A stretch of 64,000 bases of DNA from NCBI RefSeq assembly GCF_000317145.1, contig NC_019697.1, positions 620,001 to 684,000 of the forward strand, in the 5' to 3' direction. This document shows positions 9,299-17,434 of the stretch, piece after piece (position 1 is the first letter of the stretch; the number at the start of each line of letters is the position of its first letter). A program made the translations under genes and the position numbers. The notes beneath the pieces were generated by a model, which had not been told where the DNA came from, ran no database searches, and worked only from the letters and a program-made list of their open reading frames with translations. Source of the DNA: Chamaesiphon minutus PCC 6605 (GTDB lineage: Bacteria; Cyanobacteriota; Cyanobacteriia; Cyanobacteriales; Chamaesiphonaceae).

Positions 9299-10111
9299 AT
9301 GAACGGTTTATTAGGCAAAATTCTCACGGGGATCTGTGCGATCGTCATTTTGTGGTGTGGCTCTCAGAGCGCGCTAGCTGGGATGTTAAGCGATAGATTG
9401 GCTCAATACCCTAATTGGGATGCTCGATCGATTCTCGGACGCTCAGAAGGCGAATTGACCTATCCTGAGTGGTTTCGGGGACGTTGGATTGCGACGAGTA
9501 CTCTTGTGGAACAAATCGCACCGCTGGCACCAGCAATAGTCACGCCTGGATTTGAAAGTAATCGGCAATATATCGATAAACCGATCGAGTTCACCGTCCA
9601 ATTTGTCCCTAGAGATCCCACTAAAGACGTTAAATTCTCGCCGCTTAACTTGCCCAAATTGCAATCTAATTTACCTGCGCCTCAAATTATTGCCGATCGC
9701 GCATTTAATGGTTTAAATATTGCCGCTGCTTATCTAGGTGCCGCTAATGTCAAATCGGTAAAAATCGATCCGCAAAATCCGACCAAACAGATTACCCAAC
9801 TCACTCAAGACCGCCAATTGGAAGCATTTGTGACGGGATTCGACCTCGAAATTCCCGCACCCGATAGATTTATCTCTACCGAACTTTCGCAGCAAGTTTT
9901 TCGGACGAGCGCGACTATTTATCTAAATACCGTCGAAACGACAACTAGTTACCAATATTCAGCAACGCCGATACCCAAAATTACCGCCACCCAGATCTCG
10001 GCAATTTATCTTTCGCCCCAAGATCCCGATTATTTCGGCACGCGCGGGCGCGCAGTAGCTTTGTATAAGTATCGACTGAATTTGCTGCCAGCGAGCGACG
10101 AACGCCGATAG
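9299..10111 (+). CDS. Exported protein of unknown function conserved in cyanobacteria
   Basis: The 270-residue protein has a clear signal peptide (about 1-27, ...GSQSALA). The mature part begins MLSDRLAQYPNWD and contains YPEWFRGRWIATSTL. I think this is the family called DUF6816, found in cyanobacteria and in plastid lumen proteins, but I cannot confirm that. The remainder looks like an all-beta, lipocalin-sized domain. It is probably periplasmic or thylakoid-lumenal. It is single, with the IS4 element upstream and a methyltransferase downstream. Function unknown. Confidence 0.75.
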   Translation: MNGLLGKILTGICAIVILWCGSQSALAGMLSDRLAQYPNWDARSILGRSEGELTYPEWFRGRWIATSTLVEQIAPLAPAIVTPGFESNRQYIDKPIEFTVQFVPRDPTKDVKFSPLNLPKLQSNLPAPQIIADRAFNGLNIAAAYLGAANVKSVKIDPQNPTKQITQLTQDRQLEAFVTGFDLEIPAPDRFISTELSQQVFRTSATIYLNTVETTTSYQYSATPIPKITATQISAIYLSPQDPDYFGTRGRAVALYKYRLNLLPASDERR

Positions 10112-10372
10112 TACTGTGTCGTAACAAAGATTTATGTTTTAAATCTTAAACTCACAAGTTCCTCACATCGATTTGCTTTAATGTCAATCGATAACTAGCC
10201 AAACTTTTTACATATAGCGATCTTAAATGAGAAGTTTAATCTCAATAGAGCGGACATGAAGCACCGCACCTACAGGTTAACGTTACTGTGAGTAGATCGA
10301 ATAGGATTGCTATAGAAAAGATATTTGACTAGCTGTCGATCGAGTACTCTTCGATAAATTGGAGCGATCGTC

Positions 10373-11506
10373 ATGACTTCTCAACATCTATTGCCAGTAA
10401 CTTTAAGGGATCTTCCGAACGCGGGAAATCCAGAGAAACATTCGATCGGATATAAGACGACACGAGTGCTAGCGGAAGCTTTGAATGCGACACAGATGGG
10501 ATTGGCGGAAGCTTATATTCGTGGTTTAGAAATTCCCGATTCGGTATTTCGATCGATGATGCACGCATCGATGCCAATTTTGCTCAAACATGCACCTGGA
10601 TTGCTGGCTCCATATGAATGGGTATTGGATGAATCGGATCGATTGGCGGAATCTGCGCGCGAACTGATGCAAGTGCAGTACGATTTACCCCAAGCGATGC
10701 TCAATCAAATGTTGGGAGATTGGCCGACAATTTATCCTAAGTACAGTATGGGCTTGTGGGAAAATGGAGCCACAGATTTACAATCGGCTCAAATCCAGAT
10801 GCTCGATCGCGTTATCGAACAGCTAGAAATCGTTGATGGCGATCGGATTTTAGATTTTGGTTGCGGTTGGGGTTGCGTGCCAAACTATATTATGTCCAAA
10901 TTTCCCCATGTTCGCTTTACGGGGGTGAATTTGAGTCACCAGCAGTGCGAGTATATGCGACACAAAATGCAAGATCCTCAGAGCCATTTGAGCGGGGGGA
11001 GATTTACCCTCATTGAGGGCGATCTCAATGAGGTGCAATTTACCGAGAAGTTTGACAAAATTCTCTCGATCGGCGTTTTTTGTCATATTGGCAATCTTAC
11101 CAATGCGTTGCAAAAGCTTGCATCTTTACTCGAAAGCAATGGTAAAGTATTCATCCATCTAATTACCGCACGCATCCCCAACCACATGTCATCTGGATTT
11201 ACTCACAAGTATATTTTCCCCCACGGTCGCTACTGGAATTATGATGCGATTCCCACTCACAATCGGGATCTCCAAACGATCGATCGCTGGTACGTTAATG
11301 GCATGAATTACCATCAGACTTTTACTGCCTGGTTGCAGCGATTTGATGACGCGCAAGCTAGTGTCAAGCTCCTCGACTATGGGATGGACTATGCCAAATT
11401 TCGGCGGATCTGGCGGTTCTATCTTCTGTTGATGGGTACTGCTTTTGCGACTTGTGATGGGGAGTACAATGGCAATGGCCAATATCTTTTGACTCACTCA
11501 TCGTAA
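10373..11506 (+). CDS. SAM-dependent methyltransferase of the cyclopropane-fatty-acyl synthase/NMT-like family
   Basis: The protein has 377 residues. SAM-binding motif I is ILDFGCGWGCVPNYI (about residue 160), and the following VRFTGVNLSHQQCEYM segment is typical of CFA synthase-like enzymes, including coclaurine N-methyltransferase-like proteins. Upstream residues (YDLPQAMLNQMLG, YPKYSMGLWENG) match the family's substrate-side lead. The substrate is unknown: lipid and small-amine methylation are both possible. An ATG at 10373 gives the family length. The gap 10112-10372 shows no gene. Confidence 0.82.
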   Translation: MTSQHLLPVTLRDLPNAGNPEKHSIGYKTTRVLAEALNATQMGLAEAYIRGLEIPDSVFRSMMHASMPILLKHAPGLLAPYEWVLDESDRLAESARELMQVQYDLPQAMLNQMLGDWPTIYPKYSMGLWENGATDLQSAQIQMLDRVIEQLEIVDGDRILDFGCGWGCVPNYIMSKFPHVRFTGVNLSHQQCEYMRHKMQDPQSHLSGGRFTLIEGDLNEVQFTEKFDKILSIGVFCHIGNLTNALQKLASLLESNGKVFIHLITARIPNHMSSGFTHKYIFPHGRYWNYDAIPTHNRDLQTIDRWYVNGMNYHQTFTAWLQRFDDAQASVKLLDYGMDYAKFRRIWRFYLLLMGTAFATCDGEYNGNGQYLLTHSS

Positions 11507-11874
11507 AAACATAGACTACCTTAATTATTTATAGATAAGTTTTAGCCGAGCGCAAGTTTAGCTTTGCCGAGCCGATGCAACAAGCCAGAATGCGTCAAAA
11601 AAGTCCGTGCCTAAGATATTTAACTTGTGCTCGCTATGACTCATCTTTTGGGATTCTGATTAGGAGCTGTAGCGAGCGTCGCTTCATGAATTGCCGCTTG
11701 TATCCTAAATTTTGGCAACAATTTAGGCTTTTTTTGAGTAGTGCCGAATCTAAGCCGATCGTCTTGTTTTACGCCAAGACATCTTGTAACTAGTAAATCT
11801 AAGAATTATAATCTTCGGGAATCCGATCGATTCAAATTGAAGATTACTAATATCGTCACGACGAAAAACACAAT
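11507..11874. other. Intergenic stretch without a recognisable gene
   Basis: About 370 nt lie between the methyltransferase and the small Cys-rich protein. A 72-codon open frame at 11575-11793 has no protein-like pattern or ribosome site, and I do not accept it. No terminator or strong promoter is obvious. Confidence 0.5.
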
Positions 11875-12111
11875 ATGAAAAATCAACCTTCCGGTCGCTT
11901 TTTAACTGCGCTCAGCGTCGGTGCTGGACTCTTTTGCGCCCTCAATCTATCTGTATTGGTACCTGCTGCCGATGCTGGCTGTCGTCCTACTGGTCGTAGA
12001 ATCGGCGGTCAAGTAGTATTAAAATGCTCTGGCCCCACTAGATGTCGTCCCACTGGTCGCTATAAGACTGTCAGAGGCGTTCGTTATCAGGTTTTACGCT
12101 GTCCTCGATAG
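11875..12111 (+). CDS. Small secreted basic protein with two CRPTGR...C repeats
   Basis: The 78-residue protein has a signal peptide ending near ADAG (about residue 35). The mature part is about 43 residues and very basic, built from two copies of one motif: CRPTGRRIGGQVVLKC and CRPTGRYKTVRGVRYQVLRC. Each copy has a cysteine pair that could form a disulfide loop. I do not know the family. The pattern suggests a small periplasmic or extracellular binding peptide. It stands alone. The exact domain duplication makes a real gene likely. Confidence 0.7.
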   Translation: MKNQPSGRFLTALSVGAGLFCALNLSVLVPAADAGCRPTGRRIGGQVVLKCSGPTRCRPTGRYKTVRGVRYQVLRCPR

Positions 12112-12270
12112 GGAATAGGGAATATGCTGTAGGTGTTAGGCTTGAGGCTTTAGGCGTGGAGTGTTTTTGACTCTCATCGACCCTGAAGCTTTAGCGAAGT
12201 CGTTCAGCTTCGCGTCTGCCTCGTGCCGAGGCATCCATCCATCCACCCATCTACTCTCCATCCCAAAAAA

Positions 12271-12912
12271 CTAGAGCCAAGCGGCAACTTCAGACCAGCC
12301 TAGACCCTCTCGAATGACATCGGGAGGGTCTATTGTCATATCCAAGATTGTTGAGCCTTCCATGCCGGGTTCGGAACCATCATCGATGATGAGATCGACC
12401 ATTTTTTCGAGTCGATCGAATAATACGGCTTTCTCCACGATCTCGATCGATTCATCCCCATCGTCATCTTGCAGGTGTGCGGAGGCGGAAATGACCGGAT
12501 TGCCCAAGTTTTCTAACAGGCTTTGACACAGTACCTGCTTCGGTACGCGAATTCCTGTCGTTTTGCGTTTGGGATCTTGAACTATTTTGGGGACGAGTTT
12601 GGTTGCTGGTAAAATAAATGTATAAGTACCAGGGATGAGATGTTTCATCAATCGATATGCCGGATCGGAGACGATCGCGTATTCAGAGATATTCGATAAA
12701 GACTGACACAAAAAAGTCAAAGGTTTGTCGTTAGACATCCGTTTGATCTGACGGACGCGATCGACTGCCGCCTTGGAGTTGATATCGCACCCGATCGCGT
12801 AAACTGTATCTGTGGGATAGAGCATCACCGCGCCATTTTTCAACGCCGCCACAATTTCATCGATTTTTCTAAGCTGCGGTGTCTGAGGATGCACTTCGTA
12901 GATAGTAGCCAT
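12271..12912 (-). CDS. YciO/YrdC/Sua5-family protein (threonylcarbamoyl-AMP synthase fold)
   Basis: The 213-residue protein starts at the ATG at 12912, giving MATIYEVHPQTPQLRKIDEI. It has GAVMLYPTDTVYAIGCD, IKRMSNDKPLTFLC (the K-R-N set around the ATP/carbamoyl site) and TTGIRVPKQVLCQSLLE. It matches the YciO subtype best. Relatives make threonylcarbamoyl-AMP for tRNA t6A, but the YciO role is less certain. The frame stays open 29 codons further upstream only because a heptamer repeat is translated there, so I reject that longer start. Confidence 0.88.
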   Translation of the reverse strand: MATIYEVHPQTPQLRKIDEIVAALKNGAVMLYPTDTVYAIGCDINSKAAVDRVRQIKRMSNDKPLTFLCQSLSNISEYAIVSDPAYRLMKHLIPGTYTFILPATKLVPKIVQDPKRKTTGIRVPKQVLCQSLLENLGNPVISASAHLQDDDGDESIEIVEKAVLFDRLEKMVDLIIDDGSEPGMEGSTILDMTIDPPDVIREGLGWSEVAAWL

Positions 12913-12920
12913 ATAAGTTA

Positions 12921-12981
12921 TTTGATAGTTGATAATTGATAGTTGATAGTTGATAGTTGATAGTTGATAGTTGATAGTTGA
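12921..12981. repeat. Heptanucleotide tandem repeat (TTGATAG)n
   Basis: Eight or so head-to-tail TTGATAG units, one degenerate, start 9 bp upstream of the YciO-type gene. This is the short tandemly repeated repetitive type well known in cyanobacteria. It replaces what should be that gene's promoter/leader and keeps the frame open. Confidence 0.9.
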
Positions 12982-13069
12982 GTGCTTTATAGTGGGCATT
13001 GTCCACTATCTATAGTTTCGACTAACGGTAATGTTATAAAATTTGGACGAACTTATTTAAGCTATATTT

Positions 13070-13090
13070 GTAGGGTGGGCACTGGCCACC
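13070..13090. repeat. GTAGGGTGGGCACTG dispersed repeat, copy 1
   Basis: The core GTAGGGTGGGCACTG is followed by GCCACC, making a short hairpin. Related copies are at 22536-22555, 23491-23511 (reverse), 26507-26516 and 58516-58526. The rest of 12982-13269 shows no gene. Confidence 0.7.
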
Positions 13091-13269
13091 ATCTAAATTT
13101 TAGACGTTATAAATAGTTAGCTAATTTATTTAGTAAATTGAGTAAGGTAAGTTCTGAAACCTCGATCGTTGACCTATGCGGTACATAATTCAATTATTAA
13201 CTCAGATCCTTTCCAACAGCCTCGATCGCAATTAATCGTTAAGTCAGTCACTCAATTTTTAATTTTCAA

Positions 13270-14817
13270 ATGATTAAAATCGCCTATTTAGAATGCCAAA
13301 CTGGAATCGCTGGTGATATGTGTTTGGGTGCATTAGTCGATGCTGGCGTACCGATCGAATATCTCAATACCCAGCTTGCGCGCTTGGGAATTGCATCTGA
13401 GTATCACCTCTGGGCGAATAAAGTTCATCACAACGGGCAAATTGCCACCAAAGTACATGTCGATTTAACCGCTATGGCGTCAGCAGTTCCTTCATCGGCT
13501 GCACATCGCGGACATTCCCATCCCCCTCACGAACATCATCATCCCCATCCCGCACCAGCGCATATCGACGACGCCGCGCCCAGAGAGAGTCACGAGCATC
13601 CCCACCATCATCCTCACGAGCATCCACATCCCCATCCCGCTCCCCTCGGACACCATCCCCACCCCCACGAACATGCTCACTCGCACCCCACGCAGCCAGC
13701 TAGCGGCACCAGAAATTTTCAGCCGCAGCATTACACTCACATCGTCGCCGCCGAGCCGATAGAGAATGACGAACATCATCACCACCACCATTACGACACC
13801 CCCCAGCGCAACCTCCCCCAAATCGAAAAGCTAATAGTGGCGGCAAATTTACCCGCTAGAGCGACGCAGTGGAGTTTGGACATCTTTCGCCAATTAGCGA
13901 TCGCCGAGGGTGCCGTCCACGGAATAGAACCCTCTGAAGTGCATTTTCATGAAGTCGGGGCTGTCGATGCGATCGTCGATATCGTCGGGACTTGCTTGGG
14001 CTTAGACTATCTCGATGTTGCCAAAATTTACTGTTCGCCACTCCCCATAGGCGGTGGTACCGTTCGCGCCGCACATGGGATTTTACCCGTACCAGTTCCC
14101 GCCGTCCTCAAGTTATTTTCAGCTCGAAATGTCCCCGTCTATAGCAACAAGATCGATCGCGAATTAGTCACTCCCACAGGTGCGGCAATTGCCGTCACTC
14201 TCGCCACCGAGTTTGGCGCACCACTAGCGATGCAGCTCCATCAAATCGGCTTGGGTGCAGGCACGATCGAGTTACCGATTCCGAATATTTTACGCATCTG
14301 GCTGGGTACGGAAGCAACATCAACGGCGGCAACAACTACCGCAGTTCGTCCCGAATATCTCGAAACGATCGAAGTATTATCCACCCAAATTGACGACCTC
14401 AATCCCCAAGCGATCGGGTATATATTCGATCGGTTATTCCAAGCTGGAGCTGTCGATGTTTTCACCCAACCGATCGGTATGAAAAAATCTCGATCGGGGA
14501 TTTTACTAACAGTTATTTGTCCATTAGATAAAGCCCAAGATTGCGAACGAATTATCTTCACAGAGACGAGTACACTAGGCATCCGCCGCGATCGCCAAAC
14601 TCGATCGATCCTCCCCAGAGAAATTCAATCTGTCGTCACTAAATATGGAAAGGTGCGGATAAAAGTTGCGCGAAATAATTTAGTAAGTGATGATTCGATC
14701 GTCAACGTGCAGCCAGAGTATGACGACTGTGCATCGATCGCGCAAGCGCATCAGATCGCATGGCGCGAAGTTCATCAATTAGCACTGATGGCTTGGCATG
14801 ATTTGAACGTTCAATAA
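13270..14817 (+). CDS. larC: LarC-type nickel-pincer cofactor biosynthesis protein with large His-rich insert
   Basis: The 515-residue protein opens MIKIAYLECQTGIAGDMCLGAL, the LarC signature. Its C-terminal part (IDDLNPQAIGYIFDRLFQAGA, SRSGILLTVIC) is also typical. LarC inserts nickel into the pyridinium dithiocarboxylate cofactor. Residues 79-174 are an insert with about 33 histidines, likely a nickel store or chaperone segment. It is one frame, unlike the programmed frameshift of Lactobacillus larC. No larA, larB or larE is in the window. A strong palindrome overlaps the stop codon. Confidence 0.92.
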   Translation: MIKIAYLECQTGIAGDMCLGALVDAGVPIEYLNTQLARLGIASEYHLWANKVHHNGQIATKVHVDLTAMASAVPSSAAHRGHSHPPHEHHHPHPAPAHIDDAAPRESHEHPHHHPHEHPHPHPAPLGHHPHPHEHAHSHPTQPASGTRNFQPQHYTHIVAAEPIENDEHHHHHHYDTPQRNLPQIEKLIVAANLPARATQWSLDIFRQLAIAEGAVHGIEPSEVHFHEVGAVDAIVDIVGTCLGLDYLDVAKIYCSPLPIGGGTVRAAHGILPVPVPAVLKLFSARNVPVYSNKIDRELVTPTGAAIAVTLATEFGAPLAMQLHQIGLGAGTIELPIPNILRIWLGTEATSTAATTTAVRPEYLETIEVLSTQIDDLNPQAIGYIFDRLFQAGAVDVFTQPIGMKKSRSGILLTVICPLDKAQDCERIIFTETSTLGIRRDRQTRSILPREIQSVVTKYGKVRIKVARNNLVSDDSIVNVQPEYDDCASIAQAHQIAWREVHQLALMAWHDLNVQ

Positions 14818-14831
14818 TATTGAACGTTCAA
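14803..14831. repeat. 29-bp perfect palindrome over the larC stop codon
   Basis: Two copies of the self-complementary 12-mer TTGAACGTTCAA (14803-14814 and 14820-14831) flank TAATA. The whole forms a 14-bp perfect stem around one base. The larC TAA lies in the centre. There is no T tract, so it is not a standard terminator. It could be a double binding site or an mRNA-stabilising hairpin. Confidence 0.75.
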
Positions 14832-15032
14832 CTACGGACTATAGAAAAATTATTTGGGATGAAGAGCTTCTCAGCCTCTACGATAATGGAATTCGAGACT
14901 TTACCTCGTATGTTGTTAACCTTGGTGAACCTGAGCGGTGTAGATTTTAGTGGTCAAGATTTGTCTGAATGTTTCATGCCTGGAATTAATTTGAGCGGTT
15001 CTAAGTCGGTGGGCGGGATAGTAATAAACTAG
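14820..15032 (+). pseudogene. Truncated pentapeptide-repeat gene
   Basis: A frame of about 70 codons, opening only at a TTG inside the palindrome, ends in pentapeptide units (LVNLSGVDFSGQDLSECFMPGINLSGSK). It then stops just before IS630 debris. Pentapeptide proteins usually carry many more units. The 3' part was probably lost when the IS630 element arrived. A second IS630 fragment of nearly identical sequence also abuts a pentapeptide gene at 43891. Confidence 0.5.
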
Positions 15033-15057
15033 ATGAATATAGTTTAAGCATTTCTCA

Positions 15058-15520
15058 AGAGGTAGGTAAAACCGAAGATGGGTAAGCGTTTAAGGATATT
15101 TCTACCTCCAGAACAAGAGCAGACACTATTTGAGATCCGAACCGCAAACACAGTGTCGCAAAGAGTCAAAGATCGCGCCACAGTACTGCGATTGAATGCG
15201 CAAGGATTGTGGGCCGATTCACACCAGTGATGCGGTCAAAGCCAAACTCTCAGAATGGGAAGCACAAGGACTCTATATTTTCTATTTTGCTAAATATTGC
15301 TCCGAAATGAACCCGATCGAGTTGAAGTGGCAACGACTCAAAGACGACGAAATTGCTGGCCGCAGTTTGAGCATGAAATAGATCTGGCTTATGCGGTCAT
15401 GGATGCTGTCACCGCCAGATCTCAATTAGCTGGTCAGACCGTCGAACGCTTTAAATTTTGCAACTCCCCAGTTCCTTGACCAAACTTTATACAGTTGATT
15501 CTTTCCGCACTTACCTACTT
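15058..15520 (+). mobile_element. Internally deleted IS630-family element (transposase pseudogene)
   Basis: Translation from ATG 15078 gives MGKRLRIFLPPEQEQTLFEI and a helix-turn-helix start, then a stop. A second segment follows (about 15196-15381: IHTSDAVKAKL, YCSEMNPIELKWQRLK), which is the C-terminal DDE region (MNPIE motif). A frameshift leads to FEHEIDLAYAVMDAV, ending at 15479. The middle of the gene, with the first catalytic Asp, is missing. The ends show an imperfect inverted repeat (AGGTAGGTAA near 15060, TTACCTACTT near 15520). Confidence 0.75.
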
Positions 15521-15548
15521 ATTGCGATCGAATGAATAAGTTCGACAA

Positions 15549-16238
15549 CTAGACTAGAATCGATCGCAATAAGCTGTGTTCTTCCCTTTTAAGGTGAAAG
15601 CGACCGTTTTCAATATCTAAGGCTAACTTCGCTTGAGGATTGCCCAATTCAATCGCTTTATCGATCTCCCGCAGATCGTTAGATACTCCCGAAACACCCA
15701 ATAATCCCGACTCATAATTTAAGACTCGATCGAGTTCTGTCACTGTATATTCCCCTTCCCTTAATAGATGGAGAATGATACCTGGATCGATCGATCGATC
15801 CACAACGCGTACCCATCATCAAACCATCAAGCGGTGTAAACCCCATCGTCGTATCGATACATCGCCCAAATTTAATCGCTGCCAGCGAACAACCATTACC
15901 CAAATGACAACTAATTAAGCGTAATTCTGATAGATCTCTCCCTAATAATTGCGCCGCCCGTTGGGCACAATATCCGCCAATCGAGTAGTTCCAGATCGTT
16001 CCTCTCTCACCGATATTGTACTTGATAAGGATCTAAAGGATCTATCCGCCGTAGGGGATATTAGCTCGGCTGAATCACCTAACTTTTGTATTTTTAATAC
16101 GGTTGCCTGATTAGAATTCCAATCGATTTGCCCCGTCCATAATGGTGGTTTTAAATTTAGGATCGAAACTTCTTCATTTAATTGATATAAGCTCGATTTG
16201 AAACTATTCGATCCAGCATTTAAAACTAAGATATTCAT
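15549..16238 (-). pseudogene. ackA: Acetate kinase remnant
   Basis: Three out-of-frame pieces read in order on the minus strand: MNILVLNAGSNSFKSSLYQL (N-terminal phosphate-binding motif), then [20 protein letters not shown] and [14 protein letters not shown] (family core), then VSNDLREIDKAIELGNPQAK. An intact AckA has about 400 residues. This remnant spans about 690 bp with frameshifts, an internal deletion after about residue 70, and no C-terminal part. It lies downstream of the D-lactate dehydrogenase and phosphoketolase genes on the same strand, the right place for an acetyl-phosphate consumer. It is clearly non-functional. Confidence 0.88.
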
Positions 16239-16285
16239 TAAAGCGACTGACGATTATGTGGACAAGTCTTTCGATCGCATTAAAA

Positions 16286-17287
16286 TTATTTATTTATGTG
16301 GCTAACGATATTAGCGCAGAGCTGATTCGTTGCTATTTCGGTAATATTAGTCAGCGTTGTTTCGGCAATATCTTGCATGGCTTCTGTTGTAAAAAAAGCT
16401 TGATGTGCCGTAATAAGAACGTTAGGAAATGTCACCAGGCGTTCAAAAATATCATCTTGAATAATTCGATCTGATAAATCTTCAAAAAACAGTTCTGATT
16501 CTTGTTCGTAAACATCTAATCCTAGTGCGCCAATCTTGCGAGACTTGAGCGATTCAATCACAACTGCTGTATCAATTAGGGCACCACGACTAGTGTTGAT
16601 GAGCATTACACCAGACTTCATTCGATCGATTGCTGTTCGATCGATTAGATGATGAGTCTCTGGAGTAAGCGGACAATGTAGCGTAATAATATCTGCATGG
16701 CTGAGGAGTTTTGGTAAATCCACATAATTCACACCCATCTCGATACAAGCTGGACTAGGAAACATATCGTAAGCCATAATTTGGCAACCAAACCCTTTCA
16801 AAATCTGGGCCACAATTTGACCGATTTTTCCAGTACCAATAATCCCCACCGTGCGATTGTGCAGATCGAATCCAATTAACCCATCTAATGAGAAATTACC
16901 TTCTCGCACTCGGTTATATGCACGATGAATTTTGCGGTTTAGGGTTAACATCAAGCCAATTGTATGCTCGGCTACTGCATAAGGTGAATAAGCTGGCACC
17001 CTGACTACCTGAATATTTAAACGCGCAGCAGCTTTGAGATCTACCTGATTGAACCCCGCACAACGTAGGGCAATTAGCCGAGTACCTTGGAGAGCTAAAA
17101 TTTCTAAAGTAACGTCATCTAATTTGTCATTGACAAAGGTACAGATGGCTGGATATCCTTTAGCCAAACGAACGGTGTGATGGTCGAGACGAGGCTCGAA
17201 AAATACCAAATCGTGTTCTCGATCGTAGTTAGCGACAGTAAAGAAATCGCGGTCGTAAGATTTGGTGCTGAAGAAAGCTACTTTCAT
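16286..17287 (-). CDS. ldhA: D-lactate dehydrogenase (NAD-dependent 2-hydroxyacid dehydrogenase)
   Basis: The 333-residue protein has N-terminal [15 protein letters not shown], substrate-binding [16 protein letters not shown]-binding [18 protein letters not shown], catalytic Arg in [11 protein letters not shown], and HQAFFT with the catalytic His. This matches fermentative LdhA/Ddh, which reduces pyruvate to D-lactate. It sits about 150 bp downstream of the phosphoketolase gene on the same strand, with a nested repeat hairpin between, so co-transcription is uncertain. Length is normal. Confidence 0.94.
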   Translation of the reverse strand: MKVAFFSTKSYDRDFFTVANYDREHDLVFFEPRLDHHTVRLAKGYPAICTFVNDKLDDVTLEILALQGTRLIALRCAGFNQVDLKAAARLNIQVVRVPAYSPYAVAEHTIGLMLTLNRKIHRAYNRVREGNFSLDGLIGFDLHNRTVGIIGTGKIGQIVAQILKGFGCQIMAYDMFPSPACIEMGVNYVDLPKLLSHADIITLHCPLTPETHHLIDRTAIDRMKSGVMLINTSRGALIDTAVVIESLKSRKIGALGLDVYEQESELFFEDLSDRIIQDDIFERLVTFPNVLITAHQAFFTTEAMQDIAETTLTNITEIATNQLCANIVSHINK

Positions 17288-17333
17288 TAATTGATACTTG
17301 ATAATTGATAATTAAGATCGGGTTAGGAGTTAT

Positions 17334-17408
17334 AGAAACCCAACTTCTTCTCTTCTCTTCGAGAGGCTACGCCAACGAGACGCTACGCGAACGAGAAGTC
17401 GGGTTTCT
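17334..17408. repeat. Inverted repeat with small dispersed repeats nested in its loop
   Basis: AGAAACCCAACTTCTTC (17334-17350) faces GAGAAGTCGGGTTTCT (17393-17408), a hairpin repeat type. Its right arm recurs near 37585 (GAAGTCGGGTTTCTGAAC). The loop holds GGCTACGCCAACGAGA (17365-17380) and GACGCTACGCGAACG (17379-17393), both small dispersed repeats found elsewhere in the window. One repeat has apparently inserted inside another. Confidence 0.75.
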
Positions 17409-17434
17409 GAACACATAAAATGGTGTACCTCACG

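Noticed and set aside
11575-11793. 72-codon frame after the methyltransferase
   Set aside because: No ribosome site, irregular composition and no recognisable protein pattern.
12921-12981. CRISPR array
   Set aside because: The repeat unit is 7 bp with no spacers. This applies equally to the tracts at 21831 and 61592.
12913-12999. 29-residue N-terminal extension of the YciO-type protein
   Set aside because: It is the translation of the TTGATAG tandem repeat, giving repeated INYQLST-type residues. The family starts at MATIYEVHPQ.
13492-13821. Val/Met/Gly-rich minus-strand frame in larC
   Set aside because: Shadow created by the His-codon-rich insert read on the other strand.
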